Origin: Microbacterium abyssi
Lineage (GTDB): Bacteria > Actinomycetota > Actinomycetes > Actinomycetales > Microbacteriaceae
Assembly (NCBI RefSeq): GCF_015277895.1
Contig: NZ_CP063815.1
Span: 1,488,001-1,552,000 of the forward strand
Direction of reading: 5' to 3'
DNA: 64,000 bases
Within the stretch, counting starts at the first letter, position 1. Each line of letters begins with the position of its first letter. Of the stretch, positions 25,504 through 37,555 are shown piece by piece. Under the pieces are notes generated by a model that was not told the DNA's origin, ran no database searches, and saw nothing but the letters and a program-made list of their open reading frames with translations. Position numbers and translations under genes: made by a program.

Positions 25504-27855
25504 ATGAGGTTTGCAGCGAAGCGAGCCGGAGAACACGTCGGCCGACTCTCGCTCGTCGCCCTCGTGGCGGCTCTCGTCGTCGTCGGCATCGGGGGGATCG
25601 ACGCCGTTGCCGAACGGTCGATGGCCGACGGGGCGGCACGGATGCTCGCCGATGCTGAGCCCGCCGCCCGCAGCATCCGCGTGGTGGCAGCCGGGGCTTC
25701 CGATCCCGGCGCCCAGGACACCGAGGTGCGCGCCGCGATCTCGACCGCCTTCGCCGGCATCGACGTCGACGTGACCCGCCGATCCGGTCTCGAGGCGGCG
25801 GCCGAGACGACGAACGGCACGGCCTTCGCTCTGCGGCTGCTCGACGACGAGCGGATTCCGGAGCTCGCGGTCCTGACGGACGGCGAGTGGCCGCAGTCCC
25901 CGGACCAGATCGCGCTGCCCGCCCCGGCGGCAGAGCGGCAGCAGCTCGGCATCGGCGACACCGTGGCCCTCGTGCGCGACGGCACGCCCTTCATCCTCGT
26001 GGGAACCTGGGCCGCTGAGGATCCTGAGGATGCCGCCTGGGTGGGCGATCCTGCGGTCGTCTCGGGCGAGAGCGACGGCGCCATAGGACCCGCGGTCGTC
26101 GCCCGCGGCGCGCTGAACGGCCTGACCTCTGCTCCGACCGCCACGTGGGAGATCGCGCCGGTGGGTGCGCAGCCCGGCGACCTCGTGGCGCTTCAGCGTG
26201 CCGTCACGAGGCTCCGCGATCTGCCCGATGTCATCGATCCGCAGCGGCAGCACAACACCAGAGTCCTCGGAGGCCTCGGCGACACGCTGCAGCGGCAGTC
26301 GGCTGCGGTCGCGGCCACGCGCGGTCTGCTCGTCGCCCCGCTTCTCATCATCGCGCTGCTGGGCGCCCTCGTTCTCGGCGCCGTCCTCGCCACGCTCTCC
26401 ACGGTCCGTCGCGAGGAGCTCGTCCTCCTGCGTGCCCGAGGAGCCTCCGGGCGGCGCCTCGCCCTCGGCGCTGCCGGCGAGGCCACGGTCTTCGCGGCAG
26501 CCGGCGCCGCCCTCGCACTGGCGGGCCTCGCGGTCGCCACCGGAGTCACCCCGTCCGCGCTGCTGACGGCCGCCGGCACGGTCGCATTCTCCGGGGTTGC
26601 GGCGGGCTTTCTCGCCGTGCGCACCGCGAGTCGAGCCGATGTCGTGCGTACGGAGACGCTGCGCAGCGACGCCGGTGCGCGACCGCCGATGATGCTGCTC
26701 CTGGTCGCCGGTGTCGTCGCCGGCCTGGCAGCGCTATCGGCATGGCAGCTGTTCGCCACGGGAACGGTCGTCCGCGCGGACGGCACTCCCGAGCCGCTGG
26801 CGGCAGCGGCCCCCGCGCTGCTGCTCGTCGCCGTGTGCCTCCTCGGCCCCGTGGGGATCGGTCCTCTGGCGGCGCTTGCCGAACGACTCGTGCGACGCAC
26901 CCGAGGAATCACGCCGATCCTCCCCGTCCGGCAGATCGCCCGCCGGATGGGCAGCGTCGCCGTGGCGATCCTGTGCCTGGCTCTCGCCGCGGCATCCATG
27001 GCCCTCGCGGTGGCGGCACCGGCGGCCGCGGATGCCGCAGAGCAGCGCACGCGCACAGCGCTTCTCGGCGGCGACGTCCGGATGATCACGGAGGACGGCC
27101 TGGATGCCGTCGCCGGCGCCGCCGCGACCTGGAGCGGCGTGACGGATACGGCCGAGGTTCTGCGCACGCCGCTCACCGTGGGATCGGACACGGCGATCCT
27201 CGTCGCGGGCCCGCCGGAGGCGCTGGGCTTCGCCGATCCGATCCCCGCCGGCGCAGACGGCACGGTCGCCGCCGAGATCACTCAGAGCCTCGCGGATCGG
27301 CTCGGAGCAGCCCCCGGCACGGTCTTCACAGCGCGCGTCCGATCGGTCGCCCGGCCCGTGTCCATCGAGGTCGTCCGCATCGTCGAGGCCCTGCCAGGGG
27401 TGGGCGACGGACTGGGCGTCGCCGCCGATCCGGAGGAGCTGCGCACCGCGGGCGCGGACCTCCCCGCCAATGAGCTCTGGCTGCGCAGCGATGCTCCCGA
27501 GGAGACGGCGGCGCAACTGCGCGCACAGGCGACCCAACCGGTCCGCATCCTCACCGCCGCTCAGGTGAGCGCAGCACCGGTCGTCTCCGTAGCCCCGGCG
27601 CTGCTGACCACGGGCGCCCTCGTGGCCTCGGGGCTGGGCGTGATCGGGTTTCTCGCCGCCTCCTCGGCTGCGACCCGTGCGCGCCGCGACGAGAGGCTCG
27701 TGCTGCGGGCCCTCGGACTCGGGCTGTCGCATCAGCGGATGCTGCGGGCGGGGGAGATCGTGAGCGTCGCGGTCTACGCCGTACTCGTCGGCGCCGTTCT
27801 GGGAGCCGGCGTGGCCGCGGCGGTCCTGCCCATCGTGCTGGGACTGGGCGCATGA
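25504..27855 (+). CDS. FtsX-type ABC transporter permease 1 (783 aa)
   Basis: Large membrane protein with one N-terminal membrane segment (about 17-38), an extracytoplasmic domain of about 240 residues, then FtsX-like membrane blocks: 279-300 followed by the cytoplasmic loop STVRREELVLLRARGASGRRLALGA, further pairs near 320-375, 395-420 and 435-460, a second extracytoplasmic domain, and a final block near 695-780 with RARRDERLVLRALGLGLSHQRML. Two such loops are the usual contact sites for the ATPase. It is the first gene of a four-gene cluster that overlaps or nearly abuts throughout. The family extrudes lipids, peptides or macrolides, or performs mechanotransmission; the role here is unknown. 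Confidence 0.85.
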   Translation: MRFAAKRAGEHVGRLSLVALVAALVVVGIGGIDAVAERSMADGAARMLADAEPAARSIRVVAAGASDPGAQDTEVRAAISTAFAGIDVDVTRRSGLEAAAETTNGTAFALRLLDDERIPELAVLTDGEWPQSPDQIALPAPAAERQQLGIGDTVALVRDGTPFILVGTWAAEDPEDAAWVGDPAVVSGESDGAIGPAVVARGALNGLTSAPTATWEIAPVGAQPGDLVALQRAVTRLRDLPDVIDPQRQHNTRVLGGLGDTLQRQSAAVAATRGLLVAPLLIIALLGALVLGAVLATLSTVRREELVLLRARGASGRRLALGAAGEATVFAAAGAALALAGLAVATGVTPSALLTAAGTVAFSGVAAGFLAVRTASRADVVRTETLRSDAGARPPMMLLLVAGVVAGLAALSAWQLFATGTVVRADGTPEPLAAAAPALLLVAVCLLGPVGIGPLAALAERLVRRTRGITPILPVRQIARRMGSVAVAILCLALAAASMALAVAAPAAADAAEQRTRTALLGGDVRMITEDGLDAVAGAAATWSGVTDTAEVLRTPLTVGSDTAILVAGPPEALGFADPIPAGADGTVAAEITQSLADRLGAAPGTVFTARVRSVARPVSIEVVRIVEALPGVGDGLGVAADPEELRTAGADLPANELWLRSDAPEETAAQLRAQATQPVRILTAAQVSAAPVVSVAPALLTTGALVASGLGVIGFLAASSAATRARRDERLVLRALGLGLSHQRMLRAGEIVSVAVYAVLVGAVLGAGVAAAVLPIVLGLGA

Positions 27856-30536
27856 CGGGTCGGATTCCGCTGCTGATGCGCGGAGCATCCACCACTCCGG
27901 CCCTCTCGCTGTTCCTCGTCGTCGTGATCGCCGTGCTGTCGTACCTCGGCGCGGCGGCTCCTGCGGTCCTCGCCGACGGACGCACCGCCACCGTCCAGCG
28001 TGCGGTCGACTCTCTGCCGGACCTGGCCCGGTGGCCTTCCGCGACGACGCCGGGGCTGCCTGCGTTCGCCGCGTCGTCCGAACCCGGCATCGGGGTGTGG
28101 GGGCGCACCATGACAGTCCTGGAGGCGAAGCGGGAGGAGCAGCCGGAGCCCCTGCGCAGCCTGCTGGGCGAGCCTCGCGTCACGATGACGGTCGATCCCT
28201 TGCCCACAACCGACGAGGGCTCTGACAGCGTCGTACCGCGCAACAAGGTCGGCCTCGTCTCCGACCCCGGTCTCGCAGACCGCGCCGACCTCGTCGAGGG
28301 ACGTCTTCCGGAGCTCACCGACCCGGCCCGCGGAATCGAGATCGTGCTCACGCAGGCGACCGCCGAGCAGCTGGACTGGAAGACGGGAACCGTGCGCCGT
28401 TGGGAGGACACGACGCTCATGCTCAGCGGCATCGTCGCCCCGTCCGGGCGCGACGACGGCGATTGGGCGTTCATCAGCGGCTCCGTCGAACCCCTCGTCG
28501 AGGTCGACGCGGACGGCAACCGCACCCTGGTCGTCGCCGGGTTCATGCACGTCGACGAGGCGGCGGCGCTCACAGACCGGGTCCGCGAGATCAAGACGGT
28601 CGCGTGGATGCCGTTCGACACCGACGCGGTCGACGGCGCCTCGGCGGCGACTCTGGCGGCGCAGCTGCGCCTGCTCACCGCCAGTCCCGCAGAGATCCCG
28701 ATGCACGACATGACCTTCTACAACCGCGGCCTGGCGTTCAGCTCCTCGCTTCCCCAGGCGATCGACACGGGGACACTCCGGGCCGATGCGATGACGGACG
28801 TCGTGGCCGTCGCGGCCGGAGGCCCGGTCGCCGCTGCCCTGGTAGTGCTGGCCCTGGTGAGTCGCTTGATCGCCGTACGTCGCACGGCGTCCACGCGGGT
28901 GCTGCGTGCACGCGGGGCATCCACGGCCCGTCTCGTCGCGCTGCTGGGCGGCGAGGGCGCGACGCTGGGGCTGCTCGGCGCCCTGCTCGGCGCCGGTACC
29001 GCCGCCGCGGTCCCCGGCTGGGCCGCCGTGTGGGTCCTCCTCGTTCCGGCCGTCCTCGCCTTCGTGCCTGCCGTCGTGCTGCCCTCCGGCGCACTGACGG
29101 ATGCCGAGCGCCGCGGGCGCAGCGACCTCGGCGATCGGAGCCGGGCCGGAGCAGGGCGGGCGGCGCTGGAGCTCCTGATCCTCGTCGTGACGGGTGTCTT
29201 CGTCGCCCTTGTCGTGACGCGCAGCGGAGCGGGCGGCGCCGATCCGCTGCTGCTCGCCCTGCCCGTGCTGCTCGGCGCCTCCGGCGGCATCCTCGCGCTT
29301 CGGCTGCTCCCGGTGCTGCTGCGAGTCGCCGAGGATCGGGGCAGACGCCGACCGTCCCTGACCGCGCTGCTCGGACCGGCACGGGCGCGCCGGGAGCCCG
29401 TCGTGCGGATCGCCCCTGTGCTCGCGGCCGTGGTCGGACTGGGTGTCGCGGTGTTCTCCGTGGCGTTCGTCGCCACCGTCTCCGCCGGTGTCGATCGTTC
29501 CGCGACGATCAGCGTCGGCGCGGACGTGCGTGTCGACGCCGGCTACATCGACGGCGCCGGTGCGCAACGCGTCGCCGCGCTCGACGGTGTGGCGGCCACG
29601 GCGTCGCTGAGCGGTGATTCGACCGTGGACGCCTCCGTCGGGGCGCAGACGGTGCGCGCGCACGTGTACACGGTCGGCCGGGACGAGATGGTCAGCGTCC
29701 AGCAGGGCTCTGCGACGGCGCTGCCCTTGCCGGCCGCACTCACCGAGGAGGCTGCCGGAAACGGCGTGCCGGTCGTGGTGTCGGACGGGCTGCTCGCACG
29801 TCTCGGAGCGGCCGACCAGGACGACCTGGACCTCGAGATCGCCGGGAGACCCGTGCGCGTGGTCGGGACTGCACCGTCGCAGGTGCCCTTCGGCACTGCC
29901 GAGCAGTGGGTGATCGTCGACCCCGCCAATGCGGCGGCGCTCGGCGAGCGCGGCACCGGCGCCTCGCAGCTCTACCTCGCGCTCACACCCGACGCGGATC
30001 CCGACGCCGTCGGCGCGGACGCCGTGGCAGCGCTCGGCGGCGATGCCGCATTCGAGACGCCCGCACTGGTCGCGGCGGGTCACGCGGATGATCCCGTCTT
30101 CGGCATCGTGCAGGGAACGCTGCTCGCGGCGAGCGTTCTGGTGGCACTGCTGCTGGCCGCGGCCGTCGTTGCGACGCTCGTGCTGGGTGCGCCCTCCCGT
30201 GCGCGGATGCTCGCGATCCTGCGCACGCTCGGTCACCCGCAGCGCGCCGCGGGGCGGCTTGTCACGTGGGAGGTGGCGCCTGCGCTGCTGCTCGCCCTGC
30301 CGTTCGGCGTGGGGGCGGGCGTCGCCATGACGTGGCTCGTGATCCCGCAGCTGGATCTGCGCGGTTTCGTGGGCGGATCGGGGCAGCCGCCGATCGAGTT
30401 GGGCGGTGCGTGGTCGTTGCTCGTCGTGGCGGGATTCGCGCTGAGTGCGGTCGGCGCGATCGCGGCGGCCACCGCGCTCGCGTCGCGCGCCGGTGCTGCC
30501 GAGATGATCCGGGCGGACGACGAGGCGGGACAGTGA
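27852..30536 (+). CDS. FtsX-type ABC transporter permease 2 (894 aa)
   Basis: Second large permease, overlapping the first by 4 nt. Topology is similar: N-terminal membrane segment (about 15-38), an extracytoplasmic domain of roughly 260 residues, central FtsX blocks with the loop RRTASTRVLRARGASTARLVALLGGEGATLG (near 340-370), a second extracytoplasmic region (about 545-740), and a C-terminal block with SRARMLAILRTLGHPQRAAGRLVTWE. Extra membrane segments in the middle (about 375-500) resemble those of permease 1. The pair probably forms a heterodimeric membrane domain. Confidence 0.85.
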   Translation: MTGRIPLLMRGASTTPALSLFLVVVIAVLSYLGAAAPAVLADGRTATVQRAVDSLPDLARWPSATTPGLPAFAASSEPGIGVWGRTMTVLEAKREEQPEPLRSLLGEPRVTMTVDPLPTTDEGSDSVVPRNKVGLVSDPGLADRADLVEGRLPELTDPARGIEIVLTQATAEQLDWKTGTVRRWEDTTLMLSGIVAPSGRDDGDWAFISGSVEPLVEVDADGNRTLVVAGFMHVDEAAALTDRVREIKTVAWMPFDTDAVDGASAATLAAQLRLLTASPAEIPMHDMTFYNRGLAFSSSLPQAIDTGTLRADAMTDVVAVAAGGPVAAALVVLALVSRLIAVRRTASTRVLRARGASTARLVALLGGEGATLGLLGALLGAGTAAAVPGWAAVWVLLVPAVLAFVPAVVLPSGALTDAERRGRSDLGDRSRAGAGRAALELLILVVTGVFVALVVTRSGAGGADPLLLALPVLLGASGGILALRLLPVLLRVAEDRGRRRPSLTALLGPARARREPVVRIAPVLAAVVGLGVAVFSVAFVATVSAGVDRSATISVGADVRVDAGYIDGAGAQRVAALDGVAATASLSGDSTVDASVGAQTVRAHVYTVGRDEMVSVQQGSATALPLPAALTEEAAGNGVPVVVSDGLLARLGAADQDDLDLEIAGRPVRVVGTAPSQVPFGTAEQWVIVDPANAAALGERGTGASQLYLALTPDADPDAVGADAVAALGGDAAFETPALVAAGHADDPVFGIVQGTLLAASVLVALLLAAAVVATLVLGAPSRARMLAILRTLGHPQRAAGRLVTWEVAPALLLALPFGVGAGVAMTWLVIPQLDLRGFVGGSGQPPIELGGAWSLLVVAGFALSAVGAIAAATALASRAGAAEMIRADDEAGQ

Positions 30537-30554
30537 TGCGAGAAGGGCGAGAGA

Positions 30555-31478
30555 ATGGCTGATATGTCGGACGGCGCGATCGTGTGCGAGGGCCTCGTGC
30601 GGATCTTCACGGCGCAGGGCGTCGAGGTGCAGGCGCTGCAGGGCCTGGATCTGCGGATGATGACCGGGGAGCTGGTCGCGGTCGTCGGCGCGTCCGGATC
30701 CGGCAAGAGCACGCTGCTCGGCATCCTCGCCGGGCTCGATCGCCCCACCGCGGGGTCGGCCCGCGTCGCCGGGCACGATCTGGTGACGATGAAAGGCGCG
30801 GAGCGCCTGGGCTACCGGCGACGCAGCGTCGGGTTCGTGTGGCAGCAGTCCACGCGCAACCTTCTGCCGTACCTCTCGGCGCGGGAGAACATCGCGATGG
30901 TGCACGAGGTCGCCGGGGTCGTGCCGCGGTCCGAGCGCGCTGCCACCGGCGATGAGCTGCTGGACCTGCTGGGCGCCGCCGAGGTCGCGGACAAGCGTCC
31001 CGCGGAGATGTCCGGCGGACAGCGGCAGCGCGTCGCGATCGCCGTCGCGCTCGCGAACCGGCCGCGGGTGCTGCTGGCCGACGAACCGACCGGGGAGCTC
31101 GACGAGCACACGAGCGCAGAGGTGCTCGCCGCCATGGAGACGGTGAACCGCGAACGCGGCGTGACCACCCTGATTGTGACGCACGACGCGGGCATCACCG
31201 AGCACGTCGACCGCACCGTGCACATCCGCGACGGCCGCACCTCGACCGAGACGCTGCGCCGCACGGACACCGATCACGAGGGCCGTGCCGTCCGGACCGC
31301 CCAGGAGTACGCGGTGCTCGACCGCGCCGGCCGCATGCAGCTTCCCGCCGACTTCGTCTCCGCGCTCGACCTGAGCGAACGCGTGCGGCTCACCCTGGAG
31401 CCCGATCACGTCCGCGTGGCACCGGGGCAGGAGCGGCCGGACGACGATGCGGCCGACCGGACGGAGGCCGCCGGATGA
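30555..31478 (+). CDS. ABC transporter ATPase with AbrB-like C-terminal tail
   Basis: MacB/LolD-type ATPase of 307 residues. Walker A is GASGSGKST (45-53), the Q-loop lies in FVWQQST, the signature is MSGGQRQR (152-159), Walker B is VLLADEP (172-178) and the switch His is 210. The nucleotide-binding domain ends near 230; an extra 75 residues follow. Within them VLDRAGRMQLPADFVSALDL then VRLTLEPDHVRV has the pattern of a SpoVT/AbrB swapped-hairpin domain (GR, LP, hydrophobic repeats), unusual for this family. It overlaps the next ATPase gene by 4 nt. Confidence 0.88.
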   Translation: MADMSDGAIVCEGLVRIFTAQGVEVQALQGLDLRMMTGELVAVVGASGSGKSTLLGILAGLDRPTAGSARVAGHDLVTMKGAERLGYRRRSVGFVWQQSTRNLLPYLSARENIAMVHEVAGVVPRSERAATGDELLDLLGAAEVADKRPAEMSGGQRQRVAIAVALANRPRVLLADEPTGELDEHTSAEVLAAMETVNRERGVTTLIVTHDAGITEHVDRTVHIRDGRTSTETLRRTDTDHEGRAVRTAQEYAVLDRAGRMQLPADFVSALDLSERVRLTLEPDHVRVAPGQERPDDDAADRTEAAG

Positions 31479-32149
31479 CCGCCGTGCTGAGAGCGGAGTC
31501 GCTGTCGCGCACCTTCCCGAGCCCGGGCGGCGACGTCCTCGCGGTGCGGGACGCGGACTTCGCCGTCGAGCCGGGGGAGCTGGTCGTCGTGGCGGGAAGA
31601 TCCGGTGCGGGCAAGACGACCCTGCTCACGATGCTCGGAGGACTGGACCGTCCCACGGCGGGCCGGGTCCTCGTCGACGGCGCCGATCTCGCCGATCCGT
31701 CGACCGATGTCACCGCGCTGCGCGGTTCCCGCATCGCCTCGATCTTCCAGACAGCCGGGCTCATCCCGGTGCTCTCCGCCGCTGAGAACGTCGAGGTGCC
31801 GTTGCGCATCCGACGTGTCGCCCCGGAGGAGCGCGACCGTCGCGTCGCCGATGCCCTGCGCGATGTCGGTCTGGAAGACCATGCCCGGCAGCGCCCCGGC
31901 GAGCTCTCCGGCGGTCAGCAGCAGCGCGTCGGGATCGCACGGGCGGTCGTCACCGCCCCCGGCCTCCTGCTCGCGGACGAGCCGACCGCGCAGCTGGACA
32001 GCGGGACGGGTGCGCAGATCATGGACCTGATCGCACGCCTGGTGCACGACAGGGGCACCGCGGCCGTCGTCGCCACCCACGATCAGGCGATGCTCGCGCG
32101 CGCCGATCGTGTGCTCGAACTGCACGACGGCGTCCTGCGCGAACGCTGA
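31475..32149 (+). CDS. ABC transporter ATPase (MacB/LolD type)
   Basis: Second ATPase of the cluster, 224 residues, without the C-terminal extension of its neighbour. Walker A is GRSGAGKTT (41-49), the signature is LSGGQQQRV, Walker B is LLLADEPTAQLD and the H-loop is VATHD. Two ATPases next to two permeases could form one heterotetrameric exporter or two that share a transcript. ATGA overlap with the upstream gene. Confidence 0.9.
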   Translation: MTAVLRAESLSRTFPSPGGDVLAVRDADFAVEPGELVVVAGRSGAGKTTLLTMLGGLDRPTAGRVLVDGADLADPSTDVTALRGSRIASIFQTAGLIPVLSAAENVEVPLRIRRVAPEERDRRVADALRDVGLEDHARQRPGELSGGQQQRVGIARAVVTAPGLLLADEPTAQLDSGTGAQIMDLIARLVHDRGTAAVVATHDQAMLARADRVLELHDGVLRER

Positions 32150-32157
32150 GCGCACAG

Positions 32158-32163
32158 CACAAT
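32158..32163 (+). promoter_or_regulatory. -10-like hexamer CACAAT, leaderless start
   Basis: CACAAT ends 6 nt before the topoisomerase ATG at 32170. A weak match by sequence, but its spacing equals that of the other leaderless starts. Confidence 0.35.
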
Positions 32164-32169
32164 GGACCT

Positions 32170-33156
<987 letters not shown>

Positions 33157-33169
33157 GCGGGAAACGAGA

Positions 33170-33202
33170 AAGGCCCGACCCCGCGATGCGGAATCGGGCC
33201 TT
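33170..33202. terminator. Bidirectional terminator between topoisomerase IB and csp
   Basis: Stem AAGGCCCGA / TCGGGCCTT with an inner CCGC/GCGG helix. A-rich and T-rich flanks on the two sides let it work in both directions for the converging genes. Confidence 0.75.
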
Positions 33203-33213
33203 CGAAGCTCAGA

Positions 33214-33417
33214 TCAGAGCGGACGAATGTTCGTCGCCTGGGGGCCCTTGGGTCCCTGCTCCGTGTCGAACTCGACCTTCTGCGCTTCCTCGAGGTTGCG
33301 GTAGCCGCTCGACTGGATCGCGCTGAAGTGCGCGAAGACGTCGGCGGAGCCGTCATCGGGAGCGATGAAGCCGTAGCCCTTGTCGGAGTTGAACCATTTG
33401 ACGGTACCAGTGGCCAT
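33214..33417 (-). CDS. Cold-shock protein, CspA family
   Basis: Single-stranded nucleic acid-binding OB-fold protein of 67 residues, the normal length. RNP1 is KGYGFIAP (13-20) and RNP2 is VFAHF (27-31). TAAGGAAA provides the ribosome binding site. A -10 box TAGGCT on the reverse strand (complement of 33571-33576) predicts a 5' leader of nearly 150 nt, like the long structured leaders of cspA-type mRNAs. Confidence 0.96.
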   Translation of the reverse strand: MATGTVKWFNSDKGYGFIAPDDGSADVFAHFSAIQSSGYRNLEEAQKVEFDTEQGPKGPQATNIRPL

Positions 33418-33570
33418 GCTGTGTTTCCTTAGTTGATCGTGGGCCGTTCATCGACCCGTCAGCCGCGACGTTGAACTGGTGCGGCAGTGTCAGAAACTCC
33501 CGGGAAGCGGCGTCGAAGCGGCGTGACGAGCCCGAGAGGGTGAGGTAGATGAAGGCGGACGAACATGCTC
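33418..33570 (-). other. Long 5' leader of the cold-shock mRNA
   Basis: The region between the predicted start site (about 33564) and the csp ATG has no open frame with coding features. Long leaders of this sort act as RNA thermosensors in other cspA genes; no specific cold-box motif was identified here. Confidence 0.4.
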
Positions 33571-33623
33571 AGCCTAACGGATGCGCCGGGATTCGGCACT
33601 CCCGGACATGAAACGATGGAGCC

Positions 33624-36100
<2,477 letters not shown>

Positions 36101-36116
<16 letters not shown>

Positions 36117-36637
36117 CCTGCCGTTTCGACGGTCATCCCCATCACTGTGCGCACGATCCACGGGTGCGCGTAGTCATCATCGATGTGCGTCATGCCGAGG
36201 TGCTCGGCGACCCTGCGCGAGGCGATGTTGTCGGGGTGGATGATCGCCGTCAGCAGCGTCGGGGTGAACTCGCGTCGTACCAGATCCACACATGCGAGCG
36301 CCGCCTCGGTCGCCAGCCCGCGACCCTGGTACCCGCGCACAACGTGATAGCCGACCTCTCTCACGGGAGTGCCGTTGTACGACTGCCAGGTGATGCCGCA
36401 GTCGCCGACGAACTCGCCGTCGTGCGTCTCGATCACCCAGAGCCCGTGTCCGTCACGCGCGTAGCGCTCCCGCATGCGCTCGATCCAGTCGAGGCTCTCG
36501 CCGCGCGTCTTCGGTGCCGGGTAGAACGCCATGACATCGGGATCCCCGAGCATCGCCGCCATCTCATCGAGGTCGGAGACGGTCATCTCGCGAAACCGCA
36601 GCCGTGGGGTCGGCTCCGGCAGCAGCCGCCGCGTCAC
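36101..36637 (-). CDS. GNAT-family N-acetyltransferase (RimJ/RimL-like)
   Basis: A 178-residue acetyltransferase. It starts with PTPRLRFREMTVSDLDEM, has the acetyl-CoA loop VRGYQGRGLATEAALACVD, and ends with IASRRVAEHLGMTHIDD. This order is that of Acetyltransf_3 proteins that modify protein N-termini or small molecules. The GTG at 36637 overlaps the stop of the MBL gene (GTGA), which favours it over a start 63 nt upstream. Target unknown. Confidence 0.82.
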
Positions 36638-37272
36638 AGGTCGAGCGCGTCGCCGGGGTCGAGTTCGAAGAACTCTCCGCCGTTCTGCTCGGTCGCCCAC
36701 TGCAGCCGCTGACGATGCATGCCGCGGCCGATCACCGAGAGGGTCATGTCGTGGACTCCGAACGCGCGCCGCGGCTTGACGGCCAGCACGAAGTCCATGG
36801 CTTCGCCGATCTTCAGCCAGGGTCCGCCGGCGGGGGCGGCGAGAGCGTCGACCTCGACGCCCTCCGGTACGGCGTAGGAGTCGCCGGGGTAGTACAGCAC
36901 GTCGTTCACCAGCACGCCGACGTTCTGCACCGGCGTGAGCGAGGAGTGGATGACGGCGTGGTCGCCGCCGAAGAAGCGCAGCGTGAATCGACCCGCCGTC
37001 ACCGTGTCTCCTGGGGAGACCACCGTGATCTCATGGTCACCGGCCGCAGCGGCGACGCCGGCCGGCGCGAAGATCGGCGTACCGGGCACCGCGCGAAGGA
37101 TCCGGTCGAGGTGCTCGGGTGTCCAGTGGTCCGGATGCTCGTGAGTGAGGACCACGGCGACCACGCTCGACAGATCGTCGAGGGGCGTCGTGAACGAGCC
37201 CGGATCGATGATGAGACTCTCTCCGCTCTCGTCGAGACGGAGGGTGGCATGTTCGTGCTTCGTGACGCGCAT
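36634..37272 (-). CDS. MBL-fold metallo-hydrolase (UlaG-like)
   Basis: A metallo-beta-lactamase-fold protein of 212 residues using the ATG at 37272, where homologues begin (MRVTKHEHATLRL). The metal motif is THEHPDH near residue 63; further ligands are expected in GGDHAVIH and in GVHD near the C-terminus. A frame starting at 37422 adds 50 residues without conserved features and runs into the tRNA-Glu promoter, so it is rejected. No clear ribosome binding site precedes 37272. It is coupled to the GNAT gene downstream. Confidence 0.82.
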   Translation of the reverse strand: MRVTKHEHATLRLDESGESLIIDPGSFTTPLDDLSSVVAVVLTHEHPDHWTPEHLDRILRAVPGTPIFAPAGVAAAAGDHEITVVSPGDTVTAGRFTLRFFGGDHAVIHSSLTPVQNVGVLVNDVLYYPGDSYAVPEGVEVDALAAPAGGPWLKIGEAMDFVLAVKPRRAFGVHDMTLSVIGRGMHRQRLQWATEQNGGEFFELDPGDALDL

Positions 37273-37359
37273 ACGGAGAGTCAACTCCGTTCCGGCATCC
37301 ACGGCAAACGGGGTTGACGGCGGGACGCGCCCGGGATCCGTGTGCCGCCGGCCTCGATT

Positions 37360-37388
37360 TTGCGCAGGCGAAATCCTCATGGCATACT
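37360..37388 (+). promoter_or_regulatory. Promoter of tRNA-Glu
   Basis: TTGCGC (37360-37365), 17-nt spacer, CATACT (37383-37388), 39 nt before the mature tRNA. Confidence 0.6.
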
Positions 37389-37427
37389 TGAACGGTTGTC
37401 GCGGGACGGAAACGTTCTGCAAGGCCT

Positions 37428-37500
37428 GGCCCCATCGTATAGCGGCCTAGTACGCCGCCCTCTCACGGCGGTAACGCGGGTTCGAATCCCGCTGGGGTCA
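37428..37500 (+). tRNA. tRNA-Glu (CTC anticodon)
   Basis: A 73-nt cloverleaf: acceptor GGCCCCA pairs with TGGGGTC (one G-U), anticodon stem CCGCC/GGCGG with loop CTCTCAC (anticodon CTC), and T-loop TTCGAAT. Discriminator A; CCA not encoded. Confidence 0.95.
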
Positions 37501-37506
37501 CAACAC

Positions 37507-37537
37507 CGAAAACCCCCGGATCTGCCGGGGGTTTTCG
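37507..37537 (+). terminator. Rho-independent terminator after tRNA-Glu
   Basis: Perfect 13-bp stem CGAAAACCCCCGG / CCGGGGGTTTTCG with a 5-nt loop. The T-run is inside the stem, and the A-run on the other side also allows termination of the leftward MFS transcript. Confidence 0.88.
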
Positions 37538-37555
37538 CGTACCGGGAGGCCGTGA

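Noticed and set aside
27774-31409. A 1211-codon reverse open frame opposite the ABC cluster
   Set aside because: Same reason: compositionally biased, no domain, antisense to FtsX permeases and an ATPase with clear motifs.
37273-37422. N-terminal extension of the MBL-fold protein
   Set aside because: The added 50 residues show no conserved features and would cover the tRNA-Glu promoter; the ATG at 37272 begins the conserved region.
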